Positions 18,168-27,533 of a stretch of DNA of 64,000 nt are shown here, one piece after another. The notes below the pieces were generated by a model, which ran no database searches, was not told the DNA's origin, and was given only the letters and a program-made list of their open reading frames with translations. The translations under genes were made by a program, and so were the position numbers. Each line of letters begins with the position of its first letter. The first letter of the stretch is position 1. Source of the stretch: Paludibacteraceae bacterium (GTDB lineage: Bacteria > Bacteroidota > Bacteroidia > Bacteroidales > Paludibacteraceae); the NCBI GenBank assembly GCA_024399655.1, contig JAKSNP010000002.1, positions 142,915 to 206,914 of the forward strand. The letters run 5' to 3'.

Positions 18168-18226
18168 GTAATCAGAGTTGAGAAAGGAGTTTGAAAGATG
18201 AAGTGAACATATGCTTATCTTGACAA

Positions 18227-19948
18227 TTATACCTCTCCTACGATTTCGGCAGCACGAGCAAGAGCGCCATTTATATGGTCTCTAATATTTTCTTTTCCAA
18301 TCATCTCTACCAGCCCTGTTTTGTCAAGTGTTTCGTATACATGTTTATTGACACCGGAAAGAACCAATTGAATTCCGCAATTCTTTGATCGCAAATAAAG
18401 TTGTTCGAGATTGTGAATTCCGGTAGAATCAATAAATGCAACTTTTCGCATACGAATGATACGAACTTTCTGGTCATTCCTGCCGATACTGCGAGATATT
18501 TCATCAAACTTGTTGGCAATACCGAAGAAATAGGGTCCGTCGATTTCATATACTTGTGTATGTGCAGGAATATGAAGTTTTTCAAGGTCTCGTCCATGCA
18601 ATCGCAAATCGTTGTTTTGAGTGGGATCCAATTCATCGGAGAAGGAGCGAATAACTGTACTTTCGTTGGTTCTTTTCAGGAATAACGCTATGGCTAGAAG
18701 AAGTCCCACTTCAATGGCGATAGTAAGATTGAAGATAACGGTAAGGATAAATGTAACAATCATGACAAGGAAGTCGGACTTCGGATTTTTGCTCAACCAT
18801 AAAAATGTTCTCCATCCTGACATATTGTAAGAAACCATAATCAATACTCCGGCCAAACAAGCCATAGGAATCATTCCTACCAATTTCCCCAGGAAGAGCA
18901 GTACCAACAACAAGATACCGGCATGAATAAGTCCTGCGACGGGAGTTTTACCACCGTTATTGATATTGGTCATCGTTCTCGCGATAGCACCTGTACAAGG
19001 GATTCCTCCAAAGAAAGGTACTACTAGGTTAGCGGCTCCTTGTGCGATGAGTTCGGTATTGGAATTGTGTTCATCTCCAATAATACCATCTGCCACCATA
19101 GCGGATAACAAAGATTCAATGGCGCCTAACATGGCAATCGTAAAGGCTGATGGGAAAAGCGTCTGCACGACGGATATCAAGGTTTGGTCGTCTTGCAAAA
19201 CAATCTCGGGCAGATGAGGAGTAGGAATACCTTGTGGCAATTCATATAAATCAGCGATAGTGGTGATAGAATCCACACCTCCGAATCTCCTGATTACCCA
19301 TACAATAGCAGTCATAACGATAATAGCGACGAGTGAGCCCGGAATACGCTTGGATATTTTGGGGATAAAGCATATGATAAGCACCGACAGAATACCCACA
19401 GCGAAAGTCCACCAATTGACATCCCGCCAATGTTGAGCATAGCATTCCCATTTGTGAATAAAATCAGCTGGTACATCGCTGATACCCAATCCGAACAAAT
19501 CGTTCATTTGTGTGGAAAAAATAGTGACTGCAATACCGGCTGTGAATCCGATAATAACAGGATAGGGCACAAACTTTATGACATTTCCCAACTTAAATAC
19601 TCCCATAAGGATAAGCAAGATACCGGCCATAATCGTTGCTATGGTCAGTCCTGAAATGCCGAATTCTTGAATGATACCGTAAATAATAACGATAAAAGCG
19701 CCGGTAGGTCCTCCGATTTGAACTTTCGACCCACCGAGCAATGAAATGAGAAAACCTCCGATAATGGCAGTAATCAATCCTTCTGTTGGTCCTACACCGG
19801 ATGAAATACCGAACGCAATGGCCAATGGAATAGCTACAATACCTACAATAATACCCGATAAAATATCCTGCCCGAATTTATGACGATTATAGTCGCGGAG
19901 TGTGTTGAGCAATTTGGGTACAAATACCCCTTTGAAAGAAATATTCAT
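18227..19948 (-). CDS. SulP family anion transporter with STAS domain
   Basis: An inner-membrane transporter for sulfate, bicarbonate or another anion. Ten or more hydrophobic helices fill residues 15-420, beginning with ILSGIIVGIVAIPLAIAFGISSGVGP, a typical SulP segment. The C-terminal STAS domain (about 460-565) contains FIDSTGIHNL. The substrate cannot be told from sequence. I take the ATG at 19948 (573 residues). An ATG at 19987 is possible. The longer frame starting at 20020 overlaps the promoter and is excluded. Confidence 0.92.
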   Translation of the reverse strand: MNISFKGVFVPKLLNTLRDYNRHKFGQDILSGIIVGIVAIPLAIAFGISSGVGPTEGLITAIIGGFLISLLGGSKVQIGGPTGAFIVIIYGIIQEFGISGLTIATIMAGILLILMGVFKLGNVIKFVPYPVIIGFTAGIAVTIFSTQMNDLFGLGISDVPADFIHKWECYAQHWRDVNWWTFAVGILSVLIICFIPKISKRIPGSLVAIIVMTAIVWVIRRFGGVDSITTIADLYELPQGIPTPHLPEIVLQDDQTLISVVQTLFPSAFTIAMLGAIESLLSAMVADGIIGDEHNSNTELIAQGAANLVVPFFGGIPCTGAIARTMTNINNGGKTPVAGLIHAGILLLVLLFLGKLVGMIPMACLAGVLIMVSYNMSGWRTFLWLSKNPKSDFLVMIVTFILTVIFNLTIAIEVGLLLAIALFLKRTNESTVIRSFSDELDPTQNNDLRLHGRDLEKLHIPAHTQVYEIDGPYFFGIANKFDEISRSIGRNDQKVRIIRMRKVAFIDSTGIHNLEQLYLRSKNCGIQLVLSGVNKHVYETLDKTGLVEMIGKENIRDHINGALARAAEIVGEV

Positions 19949-20017
19949 AATATTACAAAATAACAATACAAAAAGCGTATTCCTCATAGGGGGAATATGC
20001 TTTATGGAAATCGGGTG

Positions 20018-20049
20018 CAAAGGTACAAAAAAAACGGGATATGACCAAA
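20018..20049 (-). promoter_or_regulatory. Promoter of the SulP gene
   Basis: On the minus strand TTTG (20046-20049), a 20-base spacer, then TACCTTTG (20018-20025). The homopolymer in this spacer is T on the coding strand, the reverse of most promoters here. Confidence 0.78.
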
Positions 20050-20116
20050 TTAGTGCAAGTTAATATTCAAAAAATCATCAAATGAACTTAATCTTTGCTT
20101 TTTACCCTATTCATAT

Positions 20117-20149
20117 TCTATACGGACCCTATACGGATTCTATACGAAA
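20117..20149. repeat. 11-base tandem array between SulP and TPR genes
   Basis: Three units, TCTATACGGAC, CCTATACGGAT, TCTATACGAAA. The inverted unit resembles the CGTATAGGAT units at 41196-41239, and inverted GAAGGAT-type motifs follow to about 20200. The rest of 20050-20269 holds nothing I can name. Confidence 0.75.
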
Positions 20150-20269
20150 ACGATGAGAATCTCATCTTCCTATCCTTCGGAGAAAGTTGCCTCATCCTTC
20201 GGTTGTTAAGAAAAATATTTGGCAATTTTCATTAAGAATAAATATAGGAAGTGGAAAGGTTGTTTTTTT

Positions 20270-21502
20270 TCAAAGTTTCATCCTGATTCGGTATGCTTGT
20301 TCAACCTTTTGTTCCAGGTCGAGAATGATAGGTGTCAAACGTTTTTTGTCGGCATCTGAACCTAAACCGTATTGAATCCGGAGTTGTTCCAATAAGAGTT
20401 CCGGTGTCAGTTGTTCATTATTCTCTTGTGGCTGTTGGTTTTGAATTTGTTCCTTCACCTCTTCCGCGGGAAGGTTTTCTTCAGTTTCCCATAAGCAAAA
20501 GTTCTTCAGTTTTGCATAGTCTACCAATTCTTGTTCTGAAAGGTCGCGGACATATTGTTTTTGTTCATCCCAACGGAAACGATAGATGCGCGCAAATCCT
20601 TCCGGTGAAAATCTATCCGTAGCCCATAAACCATATCCTTCAGCTTCGTTGACAGCAAACAGGTAATCGTTGGCAGCGGAATTGAAGGGGAAACCGATAT
20701 TTTCTGGTTTGGTGAACGAGTAGGAGGAGGAATTGAAGCGTGTGACATATATATCCCAACCGCCAAAACCTAAAGTGTCTTGTGCGGCATAGTAGAGCGT
20801 AACGCCGTCAGCCAAGAGAAAAGGATAATTGACATGGTTAGTGAAATGTACCGTGGCTGGCAAAGTATCCCACTCAGTCCAACTGTCCAATAGGCGTTCA
20901 CGAGTAACGAAATAGGATGATGAACTGTCTGATATCGTAAGCAGTTCTCTATCTTCCCGCAGGCTGGTAAATGAGGTATTTCCGTGGTTATCTTCATCAA
21001 ATTGGGTGATTCCAAACTCGTCAAAGGCAAACAACAATGAATCGACAGGGACATCCTTATAACTGCTGATGCAAATTTGTTGGACATGCTTTAGGTAGCG
21101 GCGTAACAATTCTGCTTGTTCCAGCTGCTTTTGTATAAGTGGCTCTCGCTCGTTGGGGGCTTTGACCGAGGACAGGTAGAGTTGATAATATTCCATCGCT
21201 TTGTCAAATTCCCATTGACGCATGTACAGTTCTCCAAGATAGTAGTAGGCCAAGGTGTATTTGCCTCCCGCTTTCAGAAAATATTCAATAGAAGTGCTAT
21301 CATGCCCCAATTCGTACTCGCATCGGGCAAAGCGATATAAATAAAGTGTGTTGGATGGAGCCCGCTGTAGCAAACGTCCGTAGATTTCTCGGGACGAACT
21401 ATATTGACCGGCATTGAAAAGGCGGTCAGCCTCATCGGCCGATTGGGCAAGAAGTTGTAAGGCCGAAAATAGCAATATGATTATCTGTAATGATTTTCGC
21501 AT
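20270..21502 (-). CDS. TPR and PD40 beta-propeller envelope protein
   Basis: Exported protein of unknown exact role. The ATG at 21502 gives a signal peptide (MRKSLQIIILLFSALQLLAQS). Tetratricopeptide repeats fill about residues 20-140 (ADRLFNAGQYSSSREIYGRLL, then YYYLGELYMRQWEFDKAMEYY). A propeller-like region follows with WD40/PD40 signatures (LYYAAQDTLGFGGWDIYVTR and YLFAVNEAEGYGLWATDR). The C-terminus is Gln/Glu-rich with a short helix. TPR plus PD40 recalls PorE/SprE-like proteins, but the OmpA-type peptidoglycan-binding domain of PorE is missing. Length 410. Longer in-frame starts up to 21670 overlap the promoter. Confidence 0.82.
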   Translation of the reverse strand: MRKSLQIIILLFSALQLLAQSADEADRLFNAGQYSSSREIYGRLLQRAPSNTLYLYRFARCEYELGHDSTSIEYFLKAGGKYTLAYYYLGELYMRQWEFDKAMEYYQLYLSSVKAPNEREPLIQKQLEQAELLRRYLKHVQQICISSYKDVPVDSLLFAFDEFGITQFDEDNHGNTSFTSLREDRELLTISDSSSSYFVTRERLLDSWTEWDTLPATVHFTNHVNYPFLLADGVTLYYAAQDTLGFGGWDIYVTRFNSSSYSFTKPENIGFPFNSAANDYLFAVNEAEGYGLWATDRFSPEGFARIYRFRWDEQKQYVRDLSEQELVDYAKLKNFCLWETEENLPAEEVKEQIQNQQPQENNEQLTPELLLEQLRIQYGLGSDADKKRLTPIILDLEQKVEQAYRIRMKL

Positions 21503-21523
21503 ATAAGTCATGAAATTATACTG

Positions 21524-21555
21524 CAAAAGTACTATAAATATTCGGAATACGCAAA
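21524..21555 (-). promoter_or_regulatory. Promoter of the TPR/PD40 gene
   Basis: On the minus strand TTTG (21552-21555), 20 bases, TACTTTTG (21524-21531). It is divergent from the amidohydrolase promoter; the two -33 elements are 27 bases apart. Confidence 0.78.
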
Positions 21556-21582
21556 TATTTGGGCTTAAAAAAGTATGAATAG

Positions 21583-21614
21583 TTTGCATATTTGAAAAAA
21601 AAGTAGTAATTTTG
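21583..21614 (+). promoter_or_regulatory. Promoter of the amidohydrolase-ldcA pair
   Basis: TTTG (21583-21586), a 20-base spacer beginning CATATTTG with eight A, TAATTTTG (21607-21614), 25 bases before the ATG. Confidence 0.8.
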
Positions 21615-21639
21615 CGGCATAAATAACTCCTCTTTTGCC

Positions 21640-23415
21640 ATGAAAAAACGAATTCTTTATTTGATGACACTTTTGCTAACCCTTTCTATGCTTCTTGTCT
21701 CATGCGGTTGGCATCAAAATCAGGATGCACGACAGGTAGCTAAAGCTATTTTAGCGGAAAGCGGTGAAGCCGATATAATCGTTTATGGACAAATTTGCAC
21801 GATGGACACCTTGTGTCCTACAGCAGAAGCGATGACTGTCAAAAACGGATTGATACAATATGTGGGTAGTGCGCAGGTAGCCAAAAAATTACGAGGAAAA
21901 CATACTCAAATTGCCGATTACGGCACCAATTATGTATATCCTGGTATTTGCGAATCGCATGCGCATGGAGCTTTGGCAGCATCTCGGCTCTATCTTGAGG
22001 CTGATTTGGTAGACAAAGCGAAAAAGATGACCGACTATGCCCAACTGATGAAAGAATATATGGAAAATCATCCGGGGATGACTCTTTATCGTGGTTCCGG
22101 ATGGGATGTGCTGGATACGCTTCCGGACGCTCGAATGCTGGATGCGGTATGTCCCGATGTCCCGATGGTGCTTCAATCCAGCGACGGACATTCCATGTGG
22201 CTCAATACGGCTGCCCTCAATGCTTATGGTTTTACGCCCGAATATGCCAAAGAGGCTGGTTATGATCTTGTTCGGGTCCGTGAAGACGGAACGCCTACGG
22301 GATATATATCTGAAACACCCGTTTCCAAATTGGTGAAATATATCGCACCTTCTAAGGATGACTATAAAAAAGGTTTGCTGATGTGGCAGGATTATGCATT
22401 TACACAAGGTATAACTGCTACAACCGAAGCCTTCCTCAATATTGGAGGTGATGCCGTAATAGATGCCTATCGCGAACTGGTGGACGAAGGACTATGGCAT
22501 TTGCGTACATTTGCCGTATATTGTGTGGATGAAAATGCGGAAGACCCTCAAGCCGAATTGGACAAAATAGTAAAATTGAGCAGAGAGGCTGATAGCGAGT
22601 ATTTCAAAATCAGCGGTTTGAAAGTGTTTATGGATGGAGTGGTGGAAGCACATACCGGATGGCTGCTCCAACCTTATGCGGACGATTCCACTTATTATGG
22701 CCTCAAACGGCGTACCGATGTGGAACAACTCAGTCAGATGATTCAGTACATCAATGAAAATGGTCTTAGTGTGCATTTTCATACAATAGGTGACGGAGCG
22801 GTACATACAGCTATTGAAGCGGTTGCTTTGGCAGAAGACAGAATCGGGAAGAGAGATTGCAGAAATATTTTCAGTCATTTGCAGGTGGTTGATTCGGCTG
22901 ATATAGTCAAAATGGGCGAATATCAGGTGATTGCTGCGGTGGCTCCTTTGTGGATGCCTACGGTTCAACCATTTTATGACCGGGATGTATCTTATATAGG
23001 TACCGATCGTGCTTGGAACGATTATCCTGTCCGTTCTTTCCTGAATGCCGGTTGCGTGATTACTTTCCATACCGACTATCCCGTTTCCAGCGAAATGAGC
23101 ATACCGAGAAGCATCTATTGTGCTGTTCGACGCAGTATGCATGCGCCTGGTGCCGAAATGGCCAAAAATCCCAAAGAATGTATCAATCCCCAACAAGCTA
23201 TGAAGGCCATGACTGTAAATGTGGCTTACCAATGGCGACAAGAGGATCATCTGGGTTCGCTTACCCCCGGAAAAGCTGCTAATTACGTGGTATACGATAC
23301 CGATCTGGTGAATGATGATATGGAGTGTGTTTATAACGCTCGTTTGCTTTGTACTGCGGTTGACGGAATTGAATACTACAATGTGAACCGAATTGAAGAA
23401 GGAGATTTAGAATGA
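21640..23415 (+). CDS. YtcJ-type metal-dependent amidohydrolase, lipoprotein
   Basis: A predicted envelope amidohydrolase of the family 3/YtcJ type. A lipoprotein signal ends at lipobox LVSCG (around residue 22). The metal-binding start of the barrel reads YVYPGICESHAHGA, later ligands lie in LSVHFHTIGDGAVHTAIEA and IFSHLQVVD, and ITFHTDYPVS contains the late aspartate. Length 591 matches YtcJ proteins. The substrate is unknown. The stop overlaps the start of the LD-carboxypeptidase gene by four bases (ATGA), which suggests coupled translation and perhaps a shared role in peptide or cell-wall fragment turnover. Confidence 0.9.
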   Translation: MKKRILYLMTLLLTLSMLLVSCGWHQNQDARQVAKAILAESGEADIIVYGQICTMDTLCPTAEAMTVKNGLIQYVGSAQVAKKLRGKHTQIADYGTNYVYPGICESHAHGALAASRLYLEADLVDKAKKMTDYAQLMKEYMENHPGMTLYRGSGWDVLDTLPDARMLDAVCPDVPMVLQSSDGHSMWLNTAALNAYGFTPEYAKEAGYDLVRVREDGTPTGYISETPVSKLVKYIAPSKDDYKKGLLMWQDYAFTQGITATTEAFLNIGGDAVIDAYRELVDEGLWHLRTFAVYCVDENAEDPQAELDKIVKLSREADSEYFKISGLKVFMDGVVEAHTGWLLQPYADDSTYYGLKRRTDVEQLSQMIQYINENGLSVHFHTIGDGAVHTAIEAVALAEDRIGKRDCRNIFSHLQVVDSADIVKMGEYQVIAAVAPLWMPTVQPFYDRDVSYIGTDRAWNDYPVRSFLNAGCVITFHTDYPVSSEMSIPRSIYCAVRRSMHAPGAEMAKNPKECINPQQAMKAMTVNVAYQWRQEDHLGSLTPGKAANYVVYDTDLVNDDMECVYNARLLCTAVDGIEYYNVNRIEEGDLE

Positions 23416-24305
23416 AATCTATACAAATCATTTCTCCATCCGGAGCCGTTGAGAACGATTATATTGATCGTGCTGCTTTTCGTTTGAAATCTTGGGGATA
23501 TCGTGTTTCGGTCGGGAGGAACGCCTATGGCAGATTCGGACGTTTTGCCGGGTCTGATCAAGAAAGGATAGATGATTTGATTGCTGCTTTGACAAATCCT
23601 GATGTAGATATTGTTTTGTGTGCTCGTGGCGGATATGGCTTGCAACGGATTATCGATAAACTTCCGGATATAAGGCATAAGCAACACAAACCGACGTTAA
23701 TTGGTTTTTCCGATATTACCGAATTGCATCAATGGTGTTGTCTTCAAGGTGTGCCGTCTATTCACGGCTTGATGTGCAAGCATCTCGCAGAACTTCCCGA
23801 TGAAAGTGAGGCTTTGCTAATGTGGCGTCAGGCACTCAACGGACAGTCGCTCCGTTATCAGATTCCTTCACACCCGCTGGATAGGAAAGGGCAATCGGAT
23901 GGGGTTTTGATAGGCGGTAATCTTAGCGTTTTGTATGGCTTGCAGGCAACTCGTTTTGGATTGTTGCCCGTGATACGAAAATTTCATCGCCAGGGTCAGA
24001 ATGTCATCTTGATGATTGAAGATTTATGCGAACGTCACTATCATATTGATCGTATGATGCAAAATCTGCGCCTTAGTGGGGTGATGAGCGAAATCAACGG
24101 ACTGATTGTTGGTCAGTTTAGTGATATTGATGTTGATGAAGGCATGCTTTGTTCTGTGGAAGAAACTATTCTTCAAGCTGCTGAAAAAACAAATTATCCT
24201 ATTATGATGAATTTCCCTGTCGGTCATGTTGACGACAATCGTCCTTTGTGGTTAGGCCGTTTTAGTAGTTTGCAGGTTGGAAGTGACAATGTTTTAATCA
24301 ATTGA
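23412..24305 (+). CDS. ldcA: S66 family LD-carboxypeptidase
   Basis: Predicted to remove the terminal D-Ala from murein tetrapeptides during peptidoglycan recycling; S66 proteins also include microcin self-immunity enzymes. The family's features are present: an N-terminal Rossmann-like part (IQIISPSGAV, VLCARGGYGLQRI), the nucleophile region LIGFSDITELH with the serine, and a C-terminal region with LLIEDLCERHYHIDRMMQNL-like and FPVGHVDDN segments carrying Glu and His. Length 297 is normal. It overlaps the amidohydrolase gene by ATGA. The location is probably cytoplasmic, as no signal peptide is seen. Confidence 0.9.
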   Translation: MKSIQIISPSGAVENDYIDRAAFRLKSWGYRVSVGRNAYGRFGRFAGSDQERIDDLIAALTNPDVDIVLCARGGYGLQRIIDKLPDIRHKQHKPTLIGFSDITELHQWCCLQGVPSIHGLMCKHLAELPDESEALLMWRQALNGQSLRYQIPSHPLDRKGQSDGVLIGGNLSVLYGLQATRFGLLPVIRKFHRQGQNVILMIEDLCERHYHIDRMMQNLRLSGVMSEINGLIVGQFSDIDVDEGMLCSVEETILQAAEKTNYPIMMNFPVGHVDDNRPLWLGRFSSLQVGSDNVLIN

Positions 24306-24416
24306 TCACTTTTCCGGGAGAATCGGTTTGTTGGATGTGAATTTGAAGGTTCATCAAAGTAATATTATTGCCATATTTTTTTTTGAGGAAAAGGGAAAAA
24401 CATATACATTTTTTTG

Positions 24417-24550
24417 CCCTGTCTTTGTCGAGACCTAAACGTAACATAAACGTAACATAAACCTAACGTCACCGATACATAAAGAACCTCCGTCTGGCAG
24501 GCTTTCGCTCTGCTCTCGTGCGATATACGATGCTCGTTATATCCAATATA
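24417..24550 (+). repeat. Dispersed intergenic repeat, copy B (134 bases)
   Basis: Same length as copy A (5301-5434, opposite strand), with strong identity in the first 64 bases and patchier identity after that. It includes three 11-base units at 24436-24468 (TAAACGTAACA twice, then TAAACCTAACG). A shorter copy C is at 56860-56935. Confidence 0.85.
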
Positions 24551-24607
24551 GCTCTAATCATTTTTTACTGCTAACTTGTATATAATTCCCATTTTTTTAA
24601 CAAAAAA

Positions 24608-24639
24608 CTTGCATAATCCAAATTATTTTTGTACTTTTG
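24608..24639 (+). promoter_or_regulatory. Promoter of pgk
   Basis: CTTG (24608-24611), a 20-base spacer starting CATAATCC, TACTTTTG (24632-24639). The leader to the ATG is about 75 bases and holds no clear regulatory fold. Confidence 0.72.
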
Positions 24640-24720
24640 CGGTCTCAAAATTGCTCAATACGGCCGATGTTAACGCAAAATCGCCATTAAAACAGGAATA
24701 TCAATTAAAATTATATAGTT

Positions 24721-25971
24721 ATGTGCATAGACAATTATCAATTTGCCGGTAAAAAGGCAATCGTTCGTGTAGACTTCAATGTGCCCTTGAACGAGCAAGG
24801 ACAGATTACTGATGACACCCGTATTCGTGGTGCATTGCCTACTCTTAAGAAAATCCTGAACGATGGAGGTAGCCTGATAATAATGAGCCATATGGGGAAA
24901 CCCAAAGGAAAAGTGTCTAAAAAATACAGTTTGAGCCAGATCGTGGATGCCGTTAGTATGGCATTAGGCGTAAAGGTGCAATTTGCTGACGACTGTGCAA
25001 AGGCAAAAGCACAAGCTGATGCTCTTCGTCCCGGAGAAGCCCTGATGCTTGAAAATCTTCGTTTTTATCCCGAGGAAGAGGGAAAACCCGTAGATATCGA
25101 AAAAGAAGATCCCCGATATGACGAGGCAAAGAAAGAAATGAAAGCCCGTCAAAAAGAATTCGCCAAGACTTTGGCTTCTTATGCTGACTGTTATGTAAAT
25201 GATGCTTTTGGTACCGCACACCGCAAACATGCATCAACGGCAGTAATCGCCGACTATTTTGATGATAACAACAAAATGCTCGGTTATCTCATGGAAAAAG
25301 AAGTTCAGGCTGTTGACAATGTTTTGAAAAATATTCGTCGTCCCTTCACAGCTGTTATGGGTGGAAGCAAGGTTTCTACTAAAATCGGAATCATCCTGAA
25401 TTTGATGGATAAAGTGGACAACCTGGTTCTTTGTGGTGGTATGACATATACGTTCATGAAGGCGCAAGGTGGCAAAATTGGTGCTTCGCTTTGTGAAGAT
25501 GACAAATTGGATATGGCTTTGGATATTCTTGCTCAGGCTAAAGCTAAGGGTGTAAATCTGGTTTTAGGAATGGATAGTATTGTAGCTGATAAGTTCCAAA
25601 ATGATGCCAATACCAAAATTTGCGCTTCAGATGCCATTGAAGATGGTTGGATGGGAATGGATGCCGGACCTCAAAGTCGCCAAGATTTCGCCAAAGCCAT
25701 AGAAGGTGCTAAAACTATTCTATGGAATGGTCCTGCCGGTGTATTTGAAATGCCTAACTTTGCTGCTGGAAGTCGTGCTATTGCTGAGGCAATTGCCGAC
25801 GCTACCAAAGCGGGTGCATATAGTTTGATTGGCGGTGGCGATAGCGTTGCATGTATCAATCAGTTCGGACTCGCTGAACAGGTAAGCTATATTTCTACCG
25901 GTGGTGGAGCTTTGCTCGAGGCTATCGAAGGTAAAGTCCTTCCCGGTGTAGCTGCTATCAAAGGAGAATAA
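24721..25971 (+). CDS. pgk: Phosphoglycerate kinase
   Basis: Glycolytic enzyme making ATP from 1,3-bisphosphoglycerate. The N-terminal substrate region [20 protein letters not shown], the SHMGKPKG motif, the hinge and the ATP region ([17 protein letters not shown] and [15 protein letters not shown]) are all present. Length 416 with the small insert seen in Bacteroidota enzymes ([18 protein letters not shown]). A DUF3127 gene and a phosphoesterase gene follow on the same strand with short gaps, so the three may be co-transcribed. Confidence 0.98.
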   Translation: MCIDNYQFAGKKAIVRVDFNVPLNEQGQITDDTRIRGALPTLKKILNDGGSLIIMSHMGKPKGKVSKKYSLSQIVDAVSMALGVKVQFADDCAKAKAQADALRPGEALMLENLRFYPEEEGKPVDIEKEDPRYDEAKKEMKARQKEFAKTLASYADCYVNDAFGTAHRKHASTAVIADYFDDNNKMLGYLMEKEVQAVDNVLKNIRRPFTAVMGGSKVSTKIGIILNLMDKVDNLVLCGGMTYTFMKAQGGKIGASLCEDDKLDMALDILAQAKAKGVNLVLGMDSIVADKFQNDANTKICASDAIEDGWMGMDAGPQSRQDFAKAIEGAKTILWNGPAGVFEMPNFAAGSRAIAEAIADATKAGAYSLIGGGDSVACINQFGLAEQVSYISTGGGALLEAIEGKVLPGVAAIKGE

Positions 25972-25991
25972 TATTGCAAAAAAGTAACAAT

Positions 25992-26393
25992 ATGGATATA
26001 GTAGGAAAAATTATTCAAGTACTTCCGTTACAGGAAGGTACCAGCAGCAAAACTGGAAACGGCTGGAAAGTGCAATCTTATGTTTTGGAAACTCAGGAAC
26101 AATATCCCAGAAAAGTTTGTTTTGAGGTATTTGGAGAGGAACGAATCAAAAATAATCCTTGCAATGTGGATGATCTGGTGACCGTATCGTTTGATCTGGA
26201 GAGTCGTGAGTTTAACGGAAGATGGTATACTTCTGTTCGTGCATGGCGTATACAACAAGGGGTGCAGGAGGTAGCTCAAACTCCTCAAGTGCCTGTTCCT
26301 ACAGTGGCTCAAACCACTCAACAACCGGCCAATTATGCGCAATTTGATGCTCAAGCCGGTTCTGCTGCTGAAGGAGAGCAACTTCCGTTCTAA
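25992..26393 (+). CDS. DUF3127 protein (OB-fold-like, with SSB-type C-terminal tip)
   Basis: A small cytoplasmic protein. The first 90 residues (MDIVGKIIQVLPLQEGTSSK, then FEVFGEERIKN and VTVSFDLESREFNGRWYTSVRAW) match DUF3127, a Bacteroidota family predicted to have an OB fold. A Gln/Pro/Thr-rich disordered linker follows, and the protein ends EGEQLPF. That is the layout of single-stranded DNA-binding proteins, whose acidic tail ending in PF recruits repair proteins. I start at the ATG at 25992 (133 residues); an in-frame TTG 18 bases earlier is unlikely. It lies 20 bases after pgk. Confidence 0.85.
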   Translation: MDIVGKIIQVLPLQEGTSSKTGNGWKVQSYVLETQEQYPRKVCFEVFGEERIKNNPCNVDDLVTVSFDLESREFNGRWYTSVRAWRIQQGVQEVAQTPQVPVPTVAQTTQQPANYAQFDAQAGSAAEGEQLPF

Positions 26394-26426
26394 TGTTTTG
26401 AACATAAGAATATAGAACCAAAATCT

Positions 26427-27410
26427 ATGCGTAATCGTATCCGATGGATTATACCACTTATCATCCTGACGGTTGGTGCAATAATTTGCATTATCCGTTG
26501 GGATGTTTGGTTTACTAATCCTCAAGAACCTCAATGGGAGGGAGATGAGTTAGAGTTTGGTTTCTATACTTTTGGGCAAAATGATGTGCCGAATTGGACT
26601 TTTAACGGTTTGTATTGGCAGGATATAAAAGATCCGGACACGCTTTGTATAGTTGTGCTGGGAGATGTGCATAATCAATTGGTTGATTCTCAATGGAAGG
26701 CAATCTACCAACGGCATCCTTCTATTGATTGCTATGCGCAAGCAGGTGATTTTATGGAGCGTTGCTATAACTATTATATTCAGGAGTTGTATCACCAATT
26801 GTCCGGAACTGGATTTGACAGTATTCCTATTTTGGCCGTTCCCGGTAATCATGAATATCGTAAAGGTATTATTCGACGTCTGCCCGATAGATGGCTGCAA
26901 ATGTTTCCAAATCCTCAAAATGGACCATCCGGAATGAAGGGTAGTACGTATTATGTGGATATGAACGGTTTGCGGTTAATCTTGATTGATACTAATCCCT
27001 TGCAACGGTTAAGCGACTATACGCGACTTAATACATGGGTGAACCAGGTAATAAATGACGGAAAGGAAAGCGGCCGTTATGTAATGGCTATTATGCATCA
27101 TCCGGTACATTCTGTGGCAAAAGGACGTAGTAATCCGTTGATAGCATTAACGCTGATAAGGGCATTAAAAAAGGCTGATGTGGTTTTTACAGGTCATGAT
27201 CACAATTATAATCGTCGCTTGCCATTTATTGGCACTACTGCTACAGCTCGTTCACATCGAATTAATAACAAGAATTCAGCAGATATAGTTCATACCGGTG
27301 ATCAATTGTACGAATGGGTCACTATATACGGCTCAACGATGATGATTGAAACAAGAATGGTGGATACTGGTGAAGTGATTGATGTGATAGAATGGCCTGT
27401 TAAAGAGTAG
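26427..27410 (+). CDS. Membrane-anchored calcineurin-like phosphoesterase
   Basis: A hydrophobic N-terminal segment (residues 8-24) anchors or exports the protein. The five metallophosphoesterase motifs follow in order: VVLGDVHNQ, YAQAGDFME, AVPGNHEYR, AIMHHPVHS and VFTGHDHNYNR. Together they bind the two metal ions. Length 327. The substrate is unknown; the exported phosphoesterases of this group hydrolyse phosphomonoesters or diesters in the periplasm. It follows the DUF3127 gene by 33 bases, and a strong terminator lies 48 bases downstream. Confidence 0.9.
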   Translation: MRNRIRWIIPLIILTVGAIICIIRWDVWFTNPQEPQWEGDELEFGFYTFGQNDVPNWTFNGLYWQDIKDPDTLCIVVLGDVHNQLVDSQWKAIYQRHPSIDCYAQAGDFMERCYNYYIQELYHQLSGTGFDSIPILAVPGNHEYRKGIIRRLPDRWLQMFPNPQNGPSGMKGSTYYVDMNGLRLILIDTNPLQRLSDYTRLNTWVNQVINDGKESGRYVMAIMHHPVHSVAKGRSNPLIALTLIRALKKADVVFTGHDHNYNRRLPFIGTTATARSHRINNKNSADIVHTGDQLYEWVTIYGSTMMIETRMVDTGEVIDVIEWPVKE

Positions 27411-27457
27411 TAGAATATAAGAAAGTATCAATATTCATTCTTTTCTGGTGTTATCAA

Positions 27458-27496
27458 AAAAACTGTCCTTGAGCAATTGGCTTAGGGACAGTTTTT
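27458..27496. terminator. Rho-independent terminator between phosphoesterase gene and recO
   Basis: AAAAACTGTCC (27458-27468) pairs with GGACAGTTTTT (27486-27496) around a 17-base loop. The A and T flanks let it work in both directions for these convergent genes. Confidence 0.88.
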
Positions 27497-27533
27497 ATAA
27501 GAATTGCAATTGATAATAAATGGTGCAACTTAA

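Larger units (their letters stand above)
24306..24720. other. Gene-free stretch between ldcA and pgk
   Basis: These 415 bases contain dispersed repeat B (24417-24550) and the pgk promoter. The first 110 bases hold nothing I recognise. Confidence 0.6.

Noticed and set aside
19949-20020. Longer N-terminus of the SulP transporter
   Set aside because: The extra codons overlap the -7 element of the promoter, so they would not be transcribed in full.
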